A stretch of DNA of 64,000 nucleotides, from contig CM075671.1 of NCBI GenBank assembly GCA_037962975.1, positions 11,269,001 to 11,333,000 on the forward strand, read 5' to 3'. This stretch comes from Clitoria ternatea (Eukaryota > Streptophyta > Magnoliopsida > Fabales > Fabaceae). The translations under genes were made by a program, and so were the position numbers. The stretch's first letter is position 1. Every line of letters starts with the position of its first letter. The notes beneath the pieces were generated by a model. The model was not told the DNA's origin, ran no database searches, and saw nothing but the letters and a program-made list of their open reading frames with translations. Shown one piece after another: positions 1-13,558 of this stretch.

Positions 1-2039
1 ATATTGAGCATAGAGAATGTAGACTAGGATTAGGGAACAAGTTGACCATTCCCGTGAGCAGAATTTGGCTCGTAGTGCAGGGAATTATTGATCGATCCCT
101 GTAGCAACAATCCTTGTCTTTTGCACAGTGACGTGTGTATTATCCGATGTCATGGTGTTATCCTGAACAACCGGTATAAGGAGCACGCCTGATACGGAAT
201 TACAGTCCGGATGTATATCGATGACACCGGTTACACGTAGATGTCTTATCAAAGACGTTGAAATATGTATAGAAGATCGGATACCGGTATTGAGACCGGA
301 TCACCATTCAAAATGAAAAGAGAGGTATCTACAGGATTAAACTTCATTTACTAGCTCATGTTCACACCTATCATCTCTACATCACATCATAATCCATAAT
401 TAATCCAATGATCATAATCTCTAGGGCACACAATTTAGCCCAAAATCACTTCGTAAAATCATATACCATAATCAATTCCAATTATACCCCAAATTCAACA
501 TTATTATTCATCAATCATCAGGAGTTACATTCGTCATTCGTATTCCATCACGTATCAGCTCTAGCATCAACAACGTATTTCACAACTAATTTCGTTATGG
601 CTCAACCATTCGCAAGGTTCGATCAATCAATAGACTTAGGAAGTCTAAGGGTCACCTGGTACCCATTGTGGAGTTGTCACATACCACACAACATCATTAG
701 ATATGGCTCACAAAACAGCATAGAGCCTAGACTGCCATAGGGTCCAATTAAATTAATTCTCTACAATACTCGATCATACAAGATCATACCAAGTCCATCT
801 AGGTCATCACACCTAGTGGGTCAAAATCAAATCAATTGCTCACTCGGTTTTACAAACACCAAAAACCGATACACAACTCCAATCTAACACGTATCCAATT
901 TCACATTTAATCGCCTATCACACATTCAAATTCCCAATATAGAGGGATACAATAAATCACTTGTATCATAGAACATATAGGGTCCTTGTGCCAACGGATA
1001 TAAAATCCATCCTTCATAAATGGCATAACCAATCATTTAAATTTGAAAACACCCACACTAGGGAATTCCTCAATATTATTCATTCAATCAACTCAAGCAT
1101 GTGAGTTTCATTTCATTCAACAAGCATTCCTTGGCTAAACGCCACAAGCATAATGCATATAAGAGACCCAACCAACAATTTATATATAAGGTGCGCATGC
1201 ACATCAAGGTCTCAATAGGTATGGTCTACTACCATATCAATTTCTTTCTCAATATCTTCTATCCGTAATCAACACACGGCATAGGTCTATCATTAAATCA
1301 ATGCATAACTAACATACCATATCCATGATTACACATGGTATAAATTCATCATCATATCGATTCATATCTCATATTTTATATTCACATCTCAATATTTCAT
1401 TTCCATGATTAACATCCAGCATGGATCTATTGTCAAATCAATTTGCATGATATATATCAACATCAATGCACAATAATAATATATTCATCATTTGAAGGTT
1501 ATAGGGTAAGGAACTTGGCCGGTCTTACACAATAAATACATCAATCGTATATTGAGAAAATTCATTCACTCATATTCAATCCCATTATCCATTCATGATC
1601 ATCAATGAGCAACTAGGCTCCACATGTACATCATACAACCTCAATGAAAAAGGGTATACTCCCAATAAACAACAACCACGTCATATGAATCACAATCTCA
1701 TAAAAGTCCTCAAATAGCATTACTCACAACTTAATATTAATGATTCATAATTATTCCTTAATAAGTAAGTAGGCCTTATAATCAATTCATAATCCTTAGA
1801 CAACTAATCATTCATAAGTCCATATAGGGCAATCAAACATAATATCATCATTCTCTAGATAATCATCATCCTTAAATCTATACAAAACAACCATATTCCA
1901 ATAACGAGCATCTCACTCTAAAGATCACCATAAGTATCTCACCATTGAGCAATCATGCTCCAATTATCCATGATATCAAATCCTTACAGAGCAACCATGC
2001 TCTAGTAGTAACCAATAACTCCAATTCAGAGCAAAATAT
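1..2039 (-). mobile_element. Internal leader of a minus-strand LTR retrotransposon (partial)
   Basis: AT-rich DNA with no credible coding frame. It lies immediately inside the primer-binding site at 2040-2051, so in the minus-strand sense it is the untranslated leader between the 5' LTR and gag. The gag and pol genes would lie beyond the left edge of the window. The short open frame at 408-740 has no family signature and looks like chance. The assignment rests on position next to the primer site and LTR, not on recognised content. Confidence 0.5.
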
Positions 2040-2051
2040 GCTCTGATACCA
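2040..2051 (-). other. Primer-binding site, tRNA-iMet type
   Basis: On the minus strand this reads TGGTATCAGAGC, the standard plant initiator-methionine tRNA primer site. It lies three bases inside the LTR end at 2055, the normal spacing. It fixes the element's orientation (transcription toward lower coordinates) and marks 2055-7228 as its 5' LTR. Confidence 0.85.
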
Positions 2052-2054
2052 GAT

Positions 2055-5000
2055 TATAACACCCCTAGTTTTCTGTACTCGAATCCCGATGTGATCGTCA
2101 TAATTAATAAAAATGCGAGTAAAATTTTCACGTTTGAAAACATTTCCAAGACACCACCATGATCACACCAAGACCCAAATCACAGAAAACCAAAGAGTGA
2201 GATTATATAACCTAAAGCTGGATCGATAGATAATTTGCCCATAACGGTATACAAAAATAATAGAGTTTACAGCGGAAGAATATGTATACCGGGCACACGC
2301 CTAGTCCCATATATGACGATATGAGAAAAGGCTCGGCAAAGCACGCAATGGCACATCATATCCTAATAGACAACCATCATCATTTTACATAATTATATAA
2401 ACATGCAATGCCTAAGATATAACTATATATATATATATACATAAATACATTTATATATATTCGGGAATCTTCTCCCGACTATCTCAATCATCAATGAACA
2501 TCATTCAATTTCAATCCTTCTAATACACATCAAATCATCTCTTACATCCTACATATATATTCACGATCCGCAATTTAAAGGATTATCCTTATACATATCC
2601 AAAATCTCTAAATTACCTATATCCTCATAAATAATTTCATTCATTATACGAGAATCCATAAATGATGCCGGCCAAGGCACTTCCATTACCACTATTCACC
2701 TTCACCAAAGCTTTGTCTTAAATCCGAACTCATCCCATGGCAACCTGCATCACAAGGCTAAAAAGGAGACCACATGGGAGAGTGAGTTAAACATTCAAAA
2801 TGACGAATAATATATATATATATATATTGTGATCATATGTATATGCGTACAAACGTCATGTGTGCTTTGCTATCAAATCATCAAATCATCATTCATATAT
2901 CGTCTTATTATTATAATAGGCTTACAAGCCTCATGAATCACAATTCATATCATAATCAAGCACAACATATACACAATCATATACCACCACCATGGGCCAT
3001 CACATCGTCAACATGGACCATTCCGGCCCTTCATTAGAGCCACCAAGGGCTGACATCATCATCATCAATTATAACAATTACGCCCTTCAAACATTGGGCC
3101 ACAACATATATATATCGTCATATTCACATCATTTCATTTATTCATATCATTTATTACCTTTATGTGGTCTTTCGATATATTAAATTACCCTTCTCATTAA
3201 TACCATCTCATCATCTCAATCATCATCAATCATCATCATATTATGGCATATCTCCATGCTATATGCAAATGCTCTTATGGCTAATGCATATGCACAATGG
3301 AATAATCAACATCAAATGCGAATCCGACTGTGGGAATAAACACCAAGTTGTGGGTCAAGCATAGGTGTGCTACTATGCCCCTACTGTAGTAGTAAAATAT
3401 GTACACATATCTCAAAGCATGCATGCATCTCAACAACATCTTTTACTGGTACCAAACCGTTATCGCCCATTTGTAGCACTAGTCACCCTGTGACTTGCGG
3501 ATCAACAACATGGCCTCACTTGTCAAAAGTGCTACGGGCCTCTCCCGAACACACATCGAGAGAGCCGTGCCCCGTCGGACACCGAGGTAACTCGCTCACT
3601 ATAGAGCCGCCCGCCCACTGGGCCTGCCACATAGGGTGCCTCGTCACCAAACTATGGACAGCTTCGTGACTCACACACCGAGTCACAGGGGAAAATCACA
3701 ATACGCTCGTGCACTAATCCGCCCTCCCACTGGGCCCGCCTAGTGGAACCCCCTAATATTCCACATAGACAGCTATGATATGCCATGGATGCAATGCAAT
3801 GCAAATCAAATGCAAGCTCACCCTGTGCATCCTAAATGCCACTCATCAATCTCCATCATCATAATCACCAACACCACCATATACACCATAGTGGATTTTA
3901 TCTTTATTGGCTTTAGTTATTATTTTCAAGTTTTAATGTGGCATTTCCATCTCAACATTTTTCATATATATATTTCACATCATATACGCAAGTCAACACT
4001 TGCAATCAACCATAACGGCATTACAATAATCACATAATTACATACAAGCCCTTCAAGGCATGTCATTCATATAATTGGCACTCAATGGCCACAAACATCA
4101 CTCATAGTAGTCCACACATGGATATCAGAGGCATAGCAATAAACATAATATTAATCCACACATGTGGCAACAAAGTATTACAAATTACATATATATATAT
4201 ATCAATAATCATATTTGCCTCACACACATGCAAGTCAATTACTTGCATCCATCATAAAAGCATCATAATAGTTCTCAATAATTATCAATTTGCCATTTCA
4301 ATTAATTCAATACATATACATGGCAAGGCAAGCATGAGTATCCATCACATACAACAAATCACTATTCAATTTACTCATGCAATTTGAATGTTAACTCCTC
4401 TCCTACCTCAAGGGAAGAGCCGAACGATTCCAATGCTCCGAATGCTCCATCATATCACCCGAAATATGATCTATATAATATACATATGCATTCATACCAT
4501 TAATAAGCCATCTCAAGGCATTCCTCATAATTCTAAACATTTGCTGGCTTATCATAAAGCCCAACATCAAGTCCTAGACTTGGTAAACACCAAGCTATGT
4601 AATTGTATTAGGCTTCGGGAATTCCTTTCCCAAAGCCAAGATCCTCTAGATCTTAAAGGCTAACTACATCCCACATCATTTACTTCTCATCAAGATTCAT
4701 AATATATCAATAGAGGGAAAGCATACATGTTTCCGTAACATAGCATAGACATATACATAGCTTGCCATGGCCTTAAGTCATTCCCCAATCACCTCTAAGA
4801 CAAACCACACATATACCCTTAGTGAATTCTCTTGTTTCTCCATACTAAAAGGGATTTTGGGCAACAATGAGCCCATGATAATTTCAACATTAAGACATGA
4901 GGAAAGCTTACTTTTAGTCTTAAAAATAGTGGGACATGTCACAAATATCACCTATTAGTCCCAATTTGATAACCATAAAAAGTTGGGTTCAAAACCCTCT

Positions 5001-7228
5001 TAAATTTGAATTTTATGACGCAGTAGGTCCGGTGTTTTATGTCTAATGAGAGTTAGAAAACTCCAATTAATGTGAGACCAATTCTCACACCTCCGCAACA
5101 TAATTATCTACAACTTTCATGAAGAACTCGGAGGCCAAAAATGTCATTAAGATGCCCAAACTGGCCAAAAACAGCAAAGAAAACAGAGCAGTTGGAAATT
5201 TTCTGACAGTGGAAAAACCCACTGGCCGTGGGAAATTCCCACTGGCCGTGGAGTCCACTGGTTCCACCACCTAAAATGGCCATTTTTTGTGCATTTTGAG
5301 GCAGAACGATCCACTGGCAGTGGGAAAAACCCACTGGCCGTGGATCCCACTGCTGCATACTCCATTTTGCAGCTTTTTGGCCCTTATGTTTTTGCCAACT
5401 TTGGGACTCCTTTTCACTAGGCTATTCAACTCCGATTTGCATGAAATTTTATACACAACCTACCTACACCAATATCAATTTTATGGCAAAGTTTCAAGCC
5501 ATAATTCCATCCCATTCAAAATCTAAGCTATAGGGTAGTTTATGCATATTTTAGGCAATTTACATGACATACCAAAATACAATTGGCTAGGTTTTTGTCC
5601 AAACTTTCCATGGACCTATATTCATATATATAAATGTGACTTGCTCCTACAAGTCTTATTCAATAAATCATTTCTTAGGTCTTGATATGTCCTAGTGGTA
5701 ATTCTTACCCTTATTGGCTAAACCAAACATGTCATTCATCAAAGGCACATGGAATTCTTAATTCACAAGGCATATACATATTTCAACCCCTCATGGGTTA
5801 TTAATCAACAACACATCACTCCCACCAAAGGGACACTAAACATTCATCATCAATTCATATATACATATATATCATTCTCAAGAATCCACAATTGCCAAGC
5901 ATAATATTCATCACATTATCCATTATCTTATCATTCAACATAATCATGGCTTAATTATTCATCAACTCAAGTATCCATTATCAATGGTTTTTGACTGTTA
6001 TTATCACATTAACAATATCTCATACTCATTCTCAACCTAACACCTCAAATCACCATTCCTACATACAAGCATATATCATCTTACACAACCTCATGAACAT
6101 AGTTCAAAATATCATCAACCTCATTAATCAATCCCAATGATTCTAAAGATTCACTCCCTTCATATAAATCATTCTAAGGCATAAAAAATCATCAAAAATC
6201 ACCTATTTAGCCAAAACCCCCAATTTATCATACTTAGGGTTTCCTCAAAACTCAATAATCATTTCCAATAACCATCAATCTCCATCATTAACAACACCCA
6301 TACATATATTATCATGGGTTTTCACTAAAAATCATTTTTCATGGCATTATTACTCATTTCCCCCAAATCCTAGGGTTAGGGTTTGGTTCCTCAAGTCATT
6401 TTCCATCAAAACAACACCCAATCTCCCATCACAATACTTAAATAGGCTCAAAACCATAAACTAAAGCCATGGGTGTTCAAGATCATACCTCTTTCTCCTA
6501 GCTCAAGCTCCAAAACAAAAATGAGATGAAGAGAAAAAGAGATGAGCCAAGCATTTCTCCAAAGTCCCATTCTTGCTTCATGAACCCATGATGTCCAATT
6601 AATTTTGAGTGGGTGAGGAAGTGGAGGAGGTGGTCACGGTTTTGGGTGTGAAGGAGGAAGAAGAAATGAAAAATGAAGGAGGAGTAAAAGTGGAGAGGAA
6701 ACCAACGAAGAAATGGAGAAAAGAAGGAGAGAAGGAATTAAAATACACCCCTTTTCATTAAAGCTTCCCGTTTTAAAATAAACAGGATCTCCCTTCGGGC
6801 TCAATACATCATCCAAAAATTATTCCGAAGATATATTCGGATTCCAAATAATATTCCTAATAGACCTGACCAACGACATTTCAATCGGAGATACTTGGCC
6901 CGACACCCATATCTCAGTCGGGTCAGTTTTCAGCTTATCCGGTCTGCATAAATCATCTATAGTCCCAAAAATCTTAATTCAATTGTTTCTAATATATTGG
7001 GACATTAAATAATGCACAAATAATTTTCTAAACACTCTAGACCCATCAAATATTTATTTCCACTTAGTGGGTCCCATATTTCCGTTAAATCACTCGATTC
7101 CAGTAAATTTTAATTTACCGATAATTCATCTCTAATGTCTAATAAATTCTCCCATAATTATTCGTCCATAAATAATTAATTATCCTCTTCCAAGAAATTT
7201 ATTCCCTTTAAAAATCCGGAATGTTACA
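2055..7228 (-). repeat. 5' LTR, about 5.2 kb, of a minus-strand Ty3/gypsy (Tekay-like) element
   Basis: On the minus strand the segment starts TGTAACATTCC at 7228 and ends GGGGTGTTATA at 2055, next to the primer site. These are the TGTAACA...TGTTACA-type termini common in plant chromoviruses; the last CA has become TA. At 5174 bp it is long for an LTR. It holds no open frame longer than about 110 codons and no recognisable domain, with a GC-richer patch near 3430-3780. An insertion inside it is not excluded, but I saw no second set of termini. The right end falls exactly within the 5' LTR of the E1 element, so this element inserted into E1. The partner LTR lies outside the window, so LTR divergence cannot be assessed. 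Confidence 0.75.
5214..5353. repeat. Cluster of CCACTGGC(C/A)GTGG short palindromes
   Basis: Four copies of a near-palindromic 13-mer (CCACTGGCCGTGG or CCACTGGCAGTGG) sit within 140 bp inside the giant LTR, separated by short A-rich or T-rich spacers. Adjacent copies can pair with one another, so the segment could fold into a compound hairpin. Overlapping minus-strand frames here are products of the repeat, not genes. Confidence 0.7.
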
Positions 7229-7403
7229 TACAACGCGAAACGCTGGTGTGAAGGATCTCCAGGACAACAAGACCGGCCTCTCCCACTGAGAGACCGGATT
7301 AATACATCGGATACACACTGTTCCGGTGTGCAAACCCTAAAAACACCTATACTCTTGTGGCTGGTCCCACACCGGATCCTAGACCCCGGTCCAGACCAGT
7401 TCA
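7229..7403 (+). repeat. E1 5' LTR, 3'-terminal 175 bp only
   Basis: Matches the last 175 bp of the 803-bp 3' LTR (18238-18412) with few differences and ends CCAGTTCA directly before the primer site. It begins abruptly at TACAACGCG, position 629 of the LTR, where the giant minus-strand LTR ends. Confidence 0.9.
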
Positions 7404-7421
7404 TTGGCACGCCCAGTGGGA
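7404..7421 (+). other. E1 primer-binding site
   Basis: TTGGCACGCCCAGTGGGA follows the LTR CA end immediately. It begins with the expected TGG and is shared with E2. I cannot assign the priming tRNA by eye. Confidence 0.75.
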
Positions 7422-7465
7422 CTCGTTAGAGTTATTCCCATTTTCGTAAAAGTTTGGTTGTCACG

Positions 7466-10400
7466 ATGGAAGGTGATGGGAGAGATTTCGTTGATGGTCA
7501 CGTGGAGGATGTGACCCATCAACAGGCTGGAAGGAGACTCGTCTTTGAGTCCCCTGTAACTCAAACCCGGAGGATGGTGCAAGTGCAAACGCCTGACCCT
7601 CGCGATGAGGTTATCAGGCAACTCAGGGAGGAGCTGATGGAGTTGAAGCGGAAGAGAGGAGGAGTTGGGGACAGGGCAGCGTCCCATGCAGAGGATGCTC
7701 ATCATGTATTAGCGAGGGATAGATCTACAACCCTCCAGTATTCGAAGATCCCCACATATGAAGAGAGAGAGCAGACGCAAGACTCTGGTGATAGAGTCAG
7801 TACCAGGAGAAGGGAGCAGGCGGTGATGACTTCAGGGACGTACAAGCTCAGTGTCCCTTTCTCAAGAAGGCTGATGAGCATTATCATCCTGAAACATTTG
7901 CAAACGACTCAACCACTGTCGATAGGGAAGTATAATAGAGAAACTGATCCCACTAAGCATTTGGATGCTTACGTGTATGAAGCTATGTATCTGGGAGTAG
8001 ATAAAGATGTTATGTGCAGGATGTTCCCAAGAACGTTGACGGAGGAGGCTCTTAGCTGGTTTAAAAGCTTACCCTCAGGATCTATAGACTCTTGGGAGGA
8101 AATGGCTGCTGCATTTGAAAGCCATTTTGTCATTTCTAGGGATATCCCAAGAACTTCTCACACCCTGGCCCAGATAAGGCAGGGAGAAACTGAAACTCTT
8201 AAGGAGTTCTTGAAAAGGTTTTATAAGGAGGCTGCTTTGGTCCCCAACCTCACGGAGGCCATACAACTCCATATTGTAGTGGAAGCTCTTCAGCCTGGTT
8301 CAGCCTTTGCCCTATCTTTGGCAAAGAGCCCCCCTACAACCTTCGAGGAGTTTCGAAGGAAAGCTTCCAAGTACGTGGGCATAGAGATGCATCTAGAGGC
8401 AACTGCAACAAGAATGAAGCCTTCGGCACCCACTCAGCAGCCACGGAGAGAAAAGGAGAGAGTGAGGCCTGAGAAGCATGCCTTTAGAGAAGACTTTGTA
8501 AACACTCGCCCGCATCCACGAGATAGGCGTGTTTCATCGTTCGACAACTATGCTCCGTTGAATACCAGGCATTCACAAATCATGAGGGAGGTTGGTTGGC
8601 CAACTTTGAACGTCTTCGGGATAAGAAAACCAGCCCCAATCAAGAGGGGTGGTAACCCACGTAAGTATTGCACTTTCCATGAACAAACGGGGCACAATAC
8701 TGATGAGTGCAAGGTATTAAAAAATACGGTGGAAACTCTCCTTCGCGAAGGAAAGCTGAAGCAATATTTGTTCAAGGAGAAATCTATAGACGAGCCTCAG
8801 AGGATGGAAAAAAGGAATAGAGATCCTGATGATGAAGATGATAATACACGTAACCCAGCTAGGAAGTTCACTGCAGCTGAAAAGCAGAAGGGAGTAGTGA
8901 TTGCTGAAAGTGCCCAACAAAATAACATGCCCCAGCAACAGAGGCAGGGCAGACGAGAAGTGATTGAGATGATAGCTGGAGGATTTGCGGGAGGAGGAGC
9001 ATCAATCACAGCACGGAAGAATCACCATAGGATGGTCTTGTCTGTCCAGGGCAAACCGAGGGATAACCGTCCTTTCAGGGACGGTATGACCACTTCGACG
9101 GTTTCATTTATTGATGATGACTTTGGCCCAACAATTCCAGGAGGTGATGATGCGGTAGTTATCGTGGCAGTCATAGCCAACAAGGATGTCAAGAGGATCC
9201 TCGTCGATCAAGGAAGTTCTTGTGACGTTATCTTTTATAATTGTTTCAAACGAATGGGTTTCAATGATGTAGATTTACAACCCTACACACAAGAACTCAC
9301 AGCGTTTAATGGAGCCAAGCAACCCACCAAGGGGTATCTCGACACTCTGATTTCTTTTGAAGGAGAGCCTGGTGCGAGAACGGTCAAGTCAAGAATCCTG
9401 GTGATTGACGTGGAATCCCCATACAACGGTATCATAGGCCGTCCAACACTGAACACGATGGAAGCAATTGTATCCACTCCTCACCTCTTGATCAAATTCA
9501 TTGACAAGGACAACGGTGTGTCCTCTCTCCGTGGTGATCAGGAGATGGCTCGATATTGTTATAACCTGAGCCTCAACATGGTTAAGTTGGAAGCGTTCAA
9601 CAAGAAGAGAAAGCTGAATGACGGAGGAACAGCGGCAGGGTCTGTCAGTCTCATTGACCTGGACCCCAGAGCGGAATTAAAGATTGATCCACTCAATCCC
9701 TCTAAGCCCACACCAGATGGTGGTTCCAGGGATGTTGTATTAGGAGATTCCCCAGAGAAGGTCACGCACATTAACGATAAGCTGGAATTTGCTATGGAGC
9801 AACGCTTATTAGCCCTTTTGCAGAAGTTCAAAGATCTTTTCGCATGGACAGCAGCAGACATGCCTGGGATGGACCCTGATTTCTGTTGCCACAAGCTTGT
9901 AGTGTATCCTGAAACAAGACCGGTGGCCCAGAAGAAGAGGAGGTTGGGACCGGAGAAGCAGAGGGTGGCTTGCGAGCAGACAGAGGAGTTGTTGAAAGCA
10001 GGCTTTATAAGGGAGATACGCTATTCATCTCGGCTTTCTAATGTGGTCATGGTGCAGAAGGCTAATGGCAAATAGAGAATATGTACAGATTATGTGGATC
10101 TTAACCGTTGCTGCCCCAAAGATCCATATCCCCTGCCCAACATCGATCGCATGGTGGATGATTCATCTGGTTACCAATACCTCAGTTTCATGGATGCCTA
10201 TTCGGGGTATAACCAGATTCCGATGTGGGAGAGAGACCAGGAGAAAACTGCCTTCATCAATGACCGCGGTGTTTTCTGCTACACCGTCATGCCTTTTGGA
10301 TTGAAGAACGCCGGCGCTACCTATCAGCGCATGATTAACAAAGTCTTTGAAGGGATGCATACAAGGCTGGTCGAAGTTTATATTGATGATATTATAGCCA

Positions 10401-12928
10401 AAAGGCCCGCTGGAGGAGACCACATTGAAGATCTACGCCAAGTCTTCACTAGACTTCGGCAGTACAACATGAGGTTAAACCCTTTAAAATGCACCTTTGC
10501 CGTTCCAGCTGGGAAATTCTTGGGATTTATGTTGACCCAACGAGGCATTGAGGCTAACCCTGGGAAATGTCAAGCAATCCTGGACATGCAGAGTCCTAAG
10601 TGTCTGAGGGAGGTCCAATCGTTGAATGGGAAAGTGGCCGCCCTAGCTCGTTTCATGCCCAAGATGGCGCACAGGTCCCTCCTCTTGTATAAGGCGTTAA
10701 AGAAACACAAGAGTTTTGAATGGGGAGAGGAGCAGGAACAAGCCTTCCAGCAGCTCAAGGCCGTTCTCTCGAGTCCACCAATTTTGGTTAAGCCTGATCC
10801 TGGTGAGACTTTGATCTTGTATTTAGCAATCTCTGATGAAGCCTTAGGTGTGGCATTGGTTAAAGAAACCCCTGAAGGGCAGAGGCCGGTATACTTTACT
10901 AGTAAGACATTTCAGGGGGCGGAGAGAAGGTATCAGAAGATTGAGAAAGCTGCTCTAGCAGTCGTGTGGGCGTCACGACGGTTGAGGCCCTATTTCCACG
11001 CGCACCCAGTGCTGGTAAGAACGGATTTGCCTCTCCGTTCAGTGCTTAGCAAGCCAGACCTCGCTGGAAGGATGATAAAATGGTCTATCGAGCTGTCTGA
11101 ATTTGAAATTTCATATGAGCCTCGAGGAGCCATCAAGGCGCAAGTGCTGGCCGATTTTGTTGTGGAGATGACTGGGGCGGACCCGGCCACCCCTCGAGCG
11201 CATTGGACCATTTACATTGATGGATCGTTGAATAGCAAAGGTTGTGGAGCAGGTGTGGTGGTAGAAAGTGATGATGGTGTGCACCTAGAAATTTCCCTCC
11301 GATTCAATTTCAAAACCTCCAACAACCAAGCTGAATACGAAGCATGCTTGGCCGGTCTCCGTGCGGCGATTGACATCGGAGCATCAACAATCACACTGTG
11401 CAGTGATTCCCAATTGGTGATTTCACAGATCCAGGGGGAATACCAAGCAAAGGAGCCGCAACTTCAATTGTACTTGAATTGTGTTAATGAGTTGAAGGAA
11501 AGATTTGAAGTTTTAGAGTTCAAGCATGTGCCCAGGGAAGAAAACACCAGAGCAGACATCTTGTCAAGATTGGCAAGTACAAAGTAGTCCGGCAGCACAA
11601 CAACGGTGGTTCAAAGCACTTTGACATCGCCTAGCATACCTCTATACCCTACTCTGAACGCTATCATGGTGAGCTATCCATATGAGGATTCTTGGGTCAT
11701 TCCCTATATTCGCTATCTGGCTGATGGTCAACTTCCCACTGATGAGAAGGAGAGGAAACGAGTGAAGAGGGAGCTGCCGTATTTTACTATAGTTGATGGT
11801 GTTCTCTACAAAAGGGGATTCTCTGTCCCATATCTTTCGTGTTTGAGAGAGGATGAGGTTCAAGCGGTTTTGGAGGAAGTGCACGAGGGGCAATGTGGGC
11901 ACCATGCTGGGGGTCGAAGCTTAATGAGAAAAATCCTCAGGGCTGGGTATTGGTGGCCCACTGTGAAGCAGGATTCTGCAGATTTTGTGAGGAAGTGCGA
12001 CGCTTGTCAAAAATTCTCCAATCTCCACCATACACCGGCCCAAGAGCTGTCCTCATCTGCTGTACCTTGGTCGTTCTACCAGTGGGGCCTTGATATTTTG
12101 GGTCCATTCCCCACTGCGCCAGGAGGTATCAAATACTTGATCGTGGGGGTAGACTACTTCACTAAGTGGATCGAGGCAGAACCAGTAGTGCATATCACTT
12201 CTGCGCGAACAAGACGTTTCGTGTATGAAAATATCATAGCTCGGTTCGGGGTGCCAGGGCGGATTGTGACTGACAACGGCACCTAGTTTACAGACAAAAA
12301 GTTCACGGATTTGCTTGAAGGACTGGGGATAATCCAGATATTTTCATCTGTTGAACACCCCCAAACCAATGGACAAGCAGAGGTAGCCAACCGAGAAGTG
12401 CTAAAGGGGTTGAAGAAGCGTCTGGGAGAAGCGAAGGGAGGATGGACTGACCAGCTGTGTCATGTTTTATGGGCATACCGCACTACGCCTCATTCTTCAA
12501 CCAACGAATCCCCATACCGGCTGACGTACGGGGTTGAGGCGATGATTCCAGTGGAGTTACAAACAAGATCGGCTCGTGTGGAGTATTTTTCAGCTGAAGA
12601 TAACAACGTCAATTTGGCATCAGAGCTGGACGTCCTTCAGGAGTTGAGAGAAGAGGCCTTCGTCAGAGATCAGGCAATAAAAGCAAAGGCAGCACTCCGG
12701 TATAATAAACGTGTCCAGTACAGAGCTTTCAACACCGGAGATCTTGTTTTGAGAAAGGCAAGTGTGGGGAATAAATTCGCCCACCAAGGGAAGCTATCAC
12801 CGACATGGGAAGGTCCTTATAGAGTTTCTGAAGTGACTGGAAAAGGGTCATACCGATTGGAAGAACTTGATGGAACTCCAATCCGCAACAAATGGAACAC
12901 TCAGAACTTACGTGTCTATTACAGCTAG
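7466..12928 (+). pseudogene. E1 gag-pol polyprotein, three in-frame stops
   Basis: One continuous frame from ATG 7466 (preferred over the upstream TTG) to the stop at 12928, broken by TAG codons at 10073, 11585 and 12284. Order: Gag core; a zinc-knuckle variant CTFHEQTGHNTDEC; aspartic protease with VDQGSS (most families have D-T/S-G); reverse transcriptase with YIDD; an archaeal-type RNase H with YIDGS, NNQAEY and SDSQLV; integrase with an HHCC zinc finger, WGLDILGPF, TDNGT and HPQTNGQAE. At all three stops the sister copy E2 has TGG, CAG and CAG. The first stop lies at the start of the RT domain, so no complete Pol can be made without readthrough. Confidence 0.9.
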
Positions 12929-13130
12929 TTGGTAAGACGGCATGTACTCTTTTTCCTTACTTGAGTTTTTTCCCATTGGGTTTTCTCAAGAAGGTTTTAA
13001 CGAGGCATGACCCCAACTACGCTCTTCATGTAATGTACTTTCAATTTTAATGAGAATATATTTTAACCGCCCTATCATTCTCACTTTTTTTATGTGTTGT
13101 GATTTATAGCCATAGTTTAATACGCAAACA

Positions 13131-13260
13131 CCTCAGGACGGATGAACTCAACTACCAATTCTGTAGTTGATGATATAACTCCTCGAGGAACTAATGAAGA
13201 CCCCTCAGGACGGATGATCTCAATCACACATCGTGTGTTTTGACGATGTAACTCCTTGAG
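13131..13260. repeat. Paired CCTCAGGACGGATGA hairpin modules, E1
   Basis: Two modules begin with CCTCAGGACGGATGA (13131 and 13203), each followed by a small inverted repeat (CAACTAC/GTAGTTG in the first, CACACA/TGTGTG in the second) and a TAACTCCT(C/T)GAGG tail. The same pair occurs in E2 near 37331-37462. It lies just past the end of sense pol and may belong to its 3' processing region; that function is inference. Confidence 0.55.
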
Positions 13261-13263
13261 GTG

Positions 13264-13558
13264 ACATGGGTTGTAGGGCTGGTCCTTTTTTAAGGCCACA
13301 AACCGAACCCCATTCGAAGACAACATGGGTTGTAGGGCTGGTCCTTTTTCAAGGCCACAAACCGAACCCCATTCGAAGACAACATGGGTTGTAGGGCTGG
13401 TCCTTTTTCAAGGCCACAAACCGAACCCCATTCGAAGACAACATGGGTTGTAGGGCTGGTCCTCCCTCAAGGCCACAAACCGAACCCCATTCGAAGACTA
13501 CATGGGTTGTAGGGCTGGTCCTTCCTCAAGGCCACAAACCGAACCCCATGCGAAGGCT
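13264..13558. repeat. 59-bp tandem repeat, five copies, E1
   Basis: Five direct copies of a 59-bp unit begin with ACATGGGTTGTAGGGCTGG at 13264, 13323, 13382, 13441 and 13500. Copies are nearly identical, and more diverged relatives (ACCGAACCCC motifs) continue to about 13770. E2 has four copies. The array lies between the convergent sense gag-pol and the antisense gene. There are no unique spacers, so this is a minisatellite, not a CRISPR-like array. Confidence 0.9.

Noticed and set aside
408..740. 110-codon plus-strand frame in the left leader
   Set aside because: AT-rich, no recognisable motif, and on the strand opposite to the element's transcription.
2837..4663. Series of 63-100 codon frames in the giant LTR
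   Set aside because: Low-complexity His/Ile/Asn/Ser-rich translations of AT-rich LTR DNA, no homology signal.
5085..5456. Overlapping minus-strand frames rich in PRPVGF/TASG repeats
   Set aside because: Produced by the CCACTGGCCGTGG palindromes, readable in all frames, so not a gene.
7379..11905. Many minus-strand open frames opposite E1 gag-pol (for example 9559-9894)
   Set aside because: They mirror the sense coding frame, lack family motifs and recur in E2 at the same places only because the sense sequence is conserved.
13264..13558. Regular 59-bp repeats resembling a CRISPR-like array
   Set aside because: The units are contiguous with no unique spacers, lie within a plant retrotransposon and are shared with E2 as a minisatellite.
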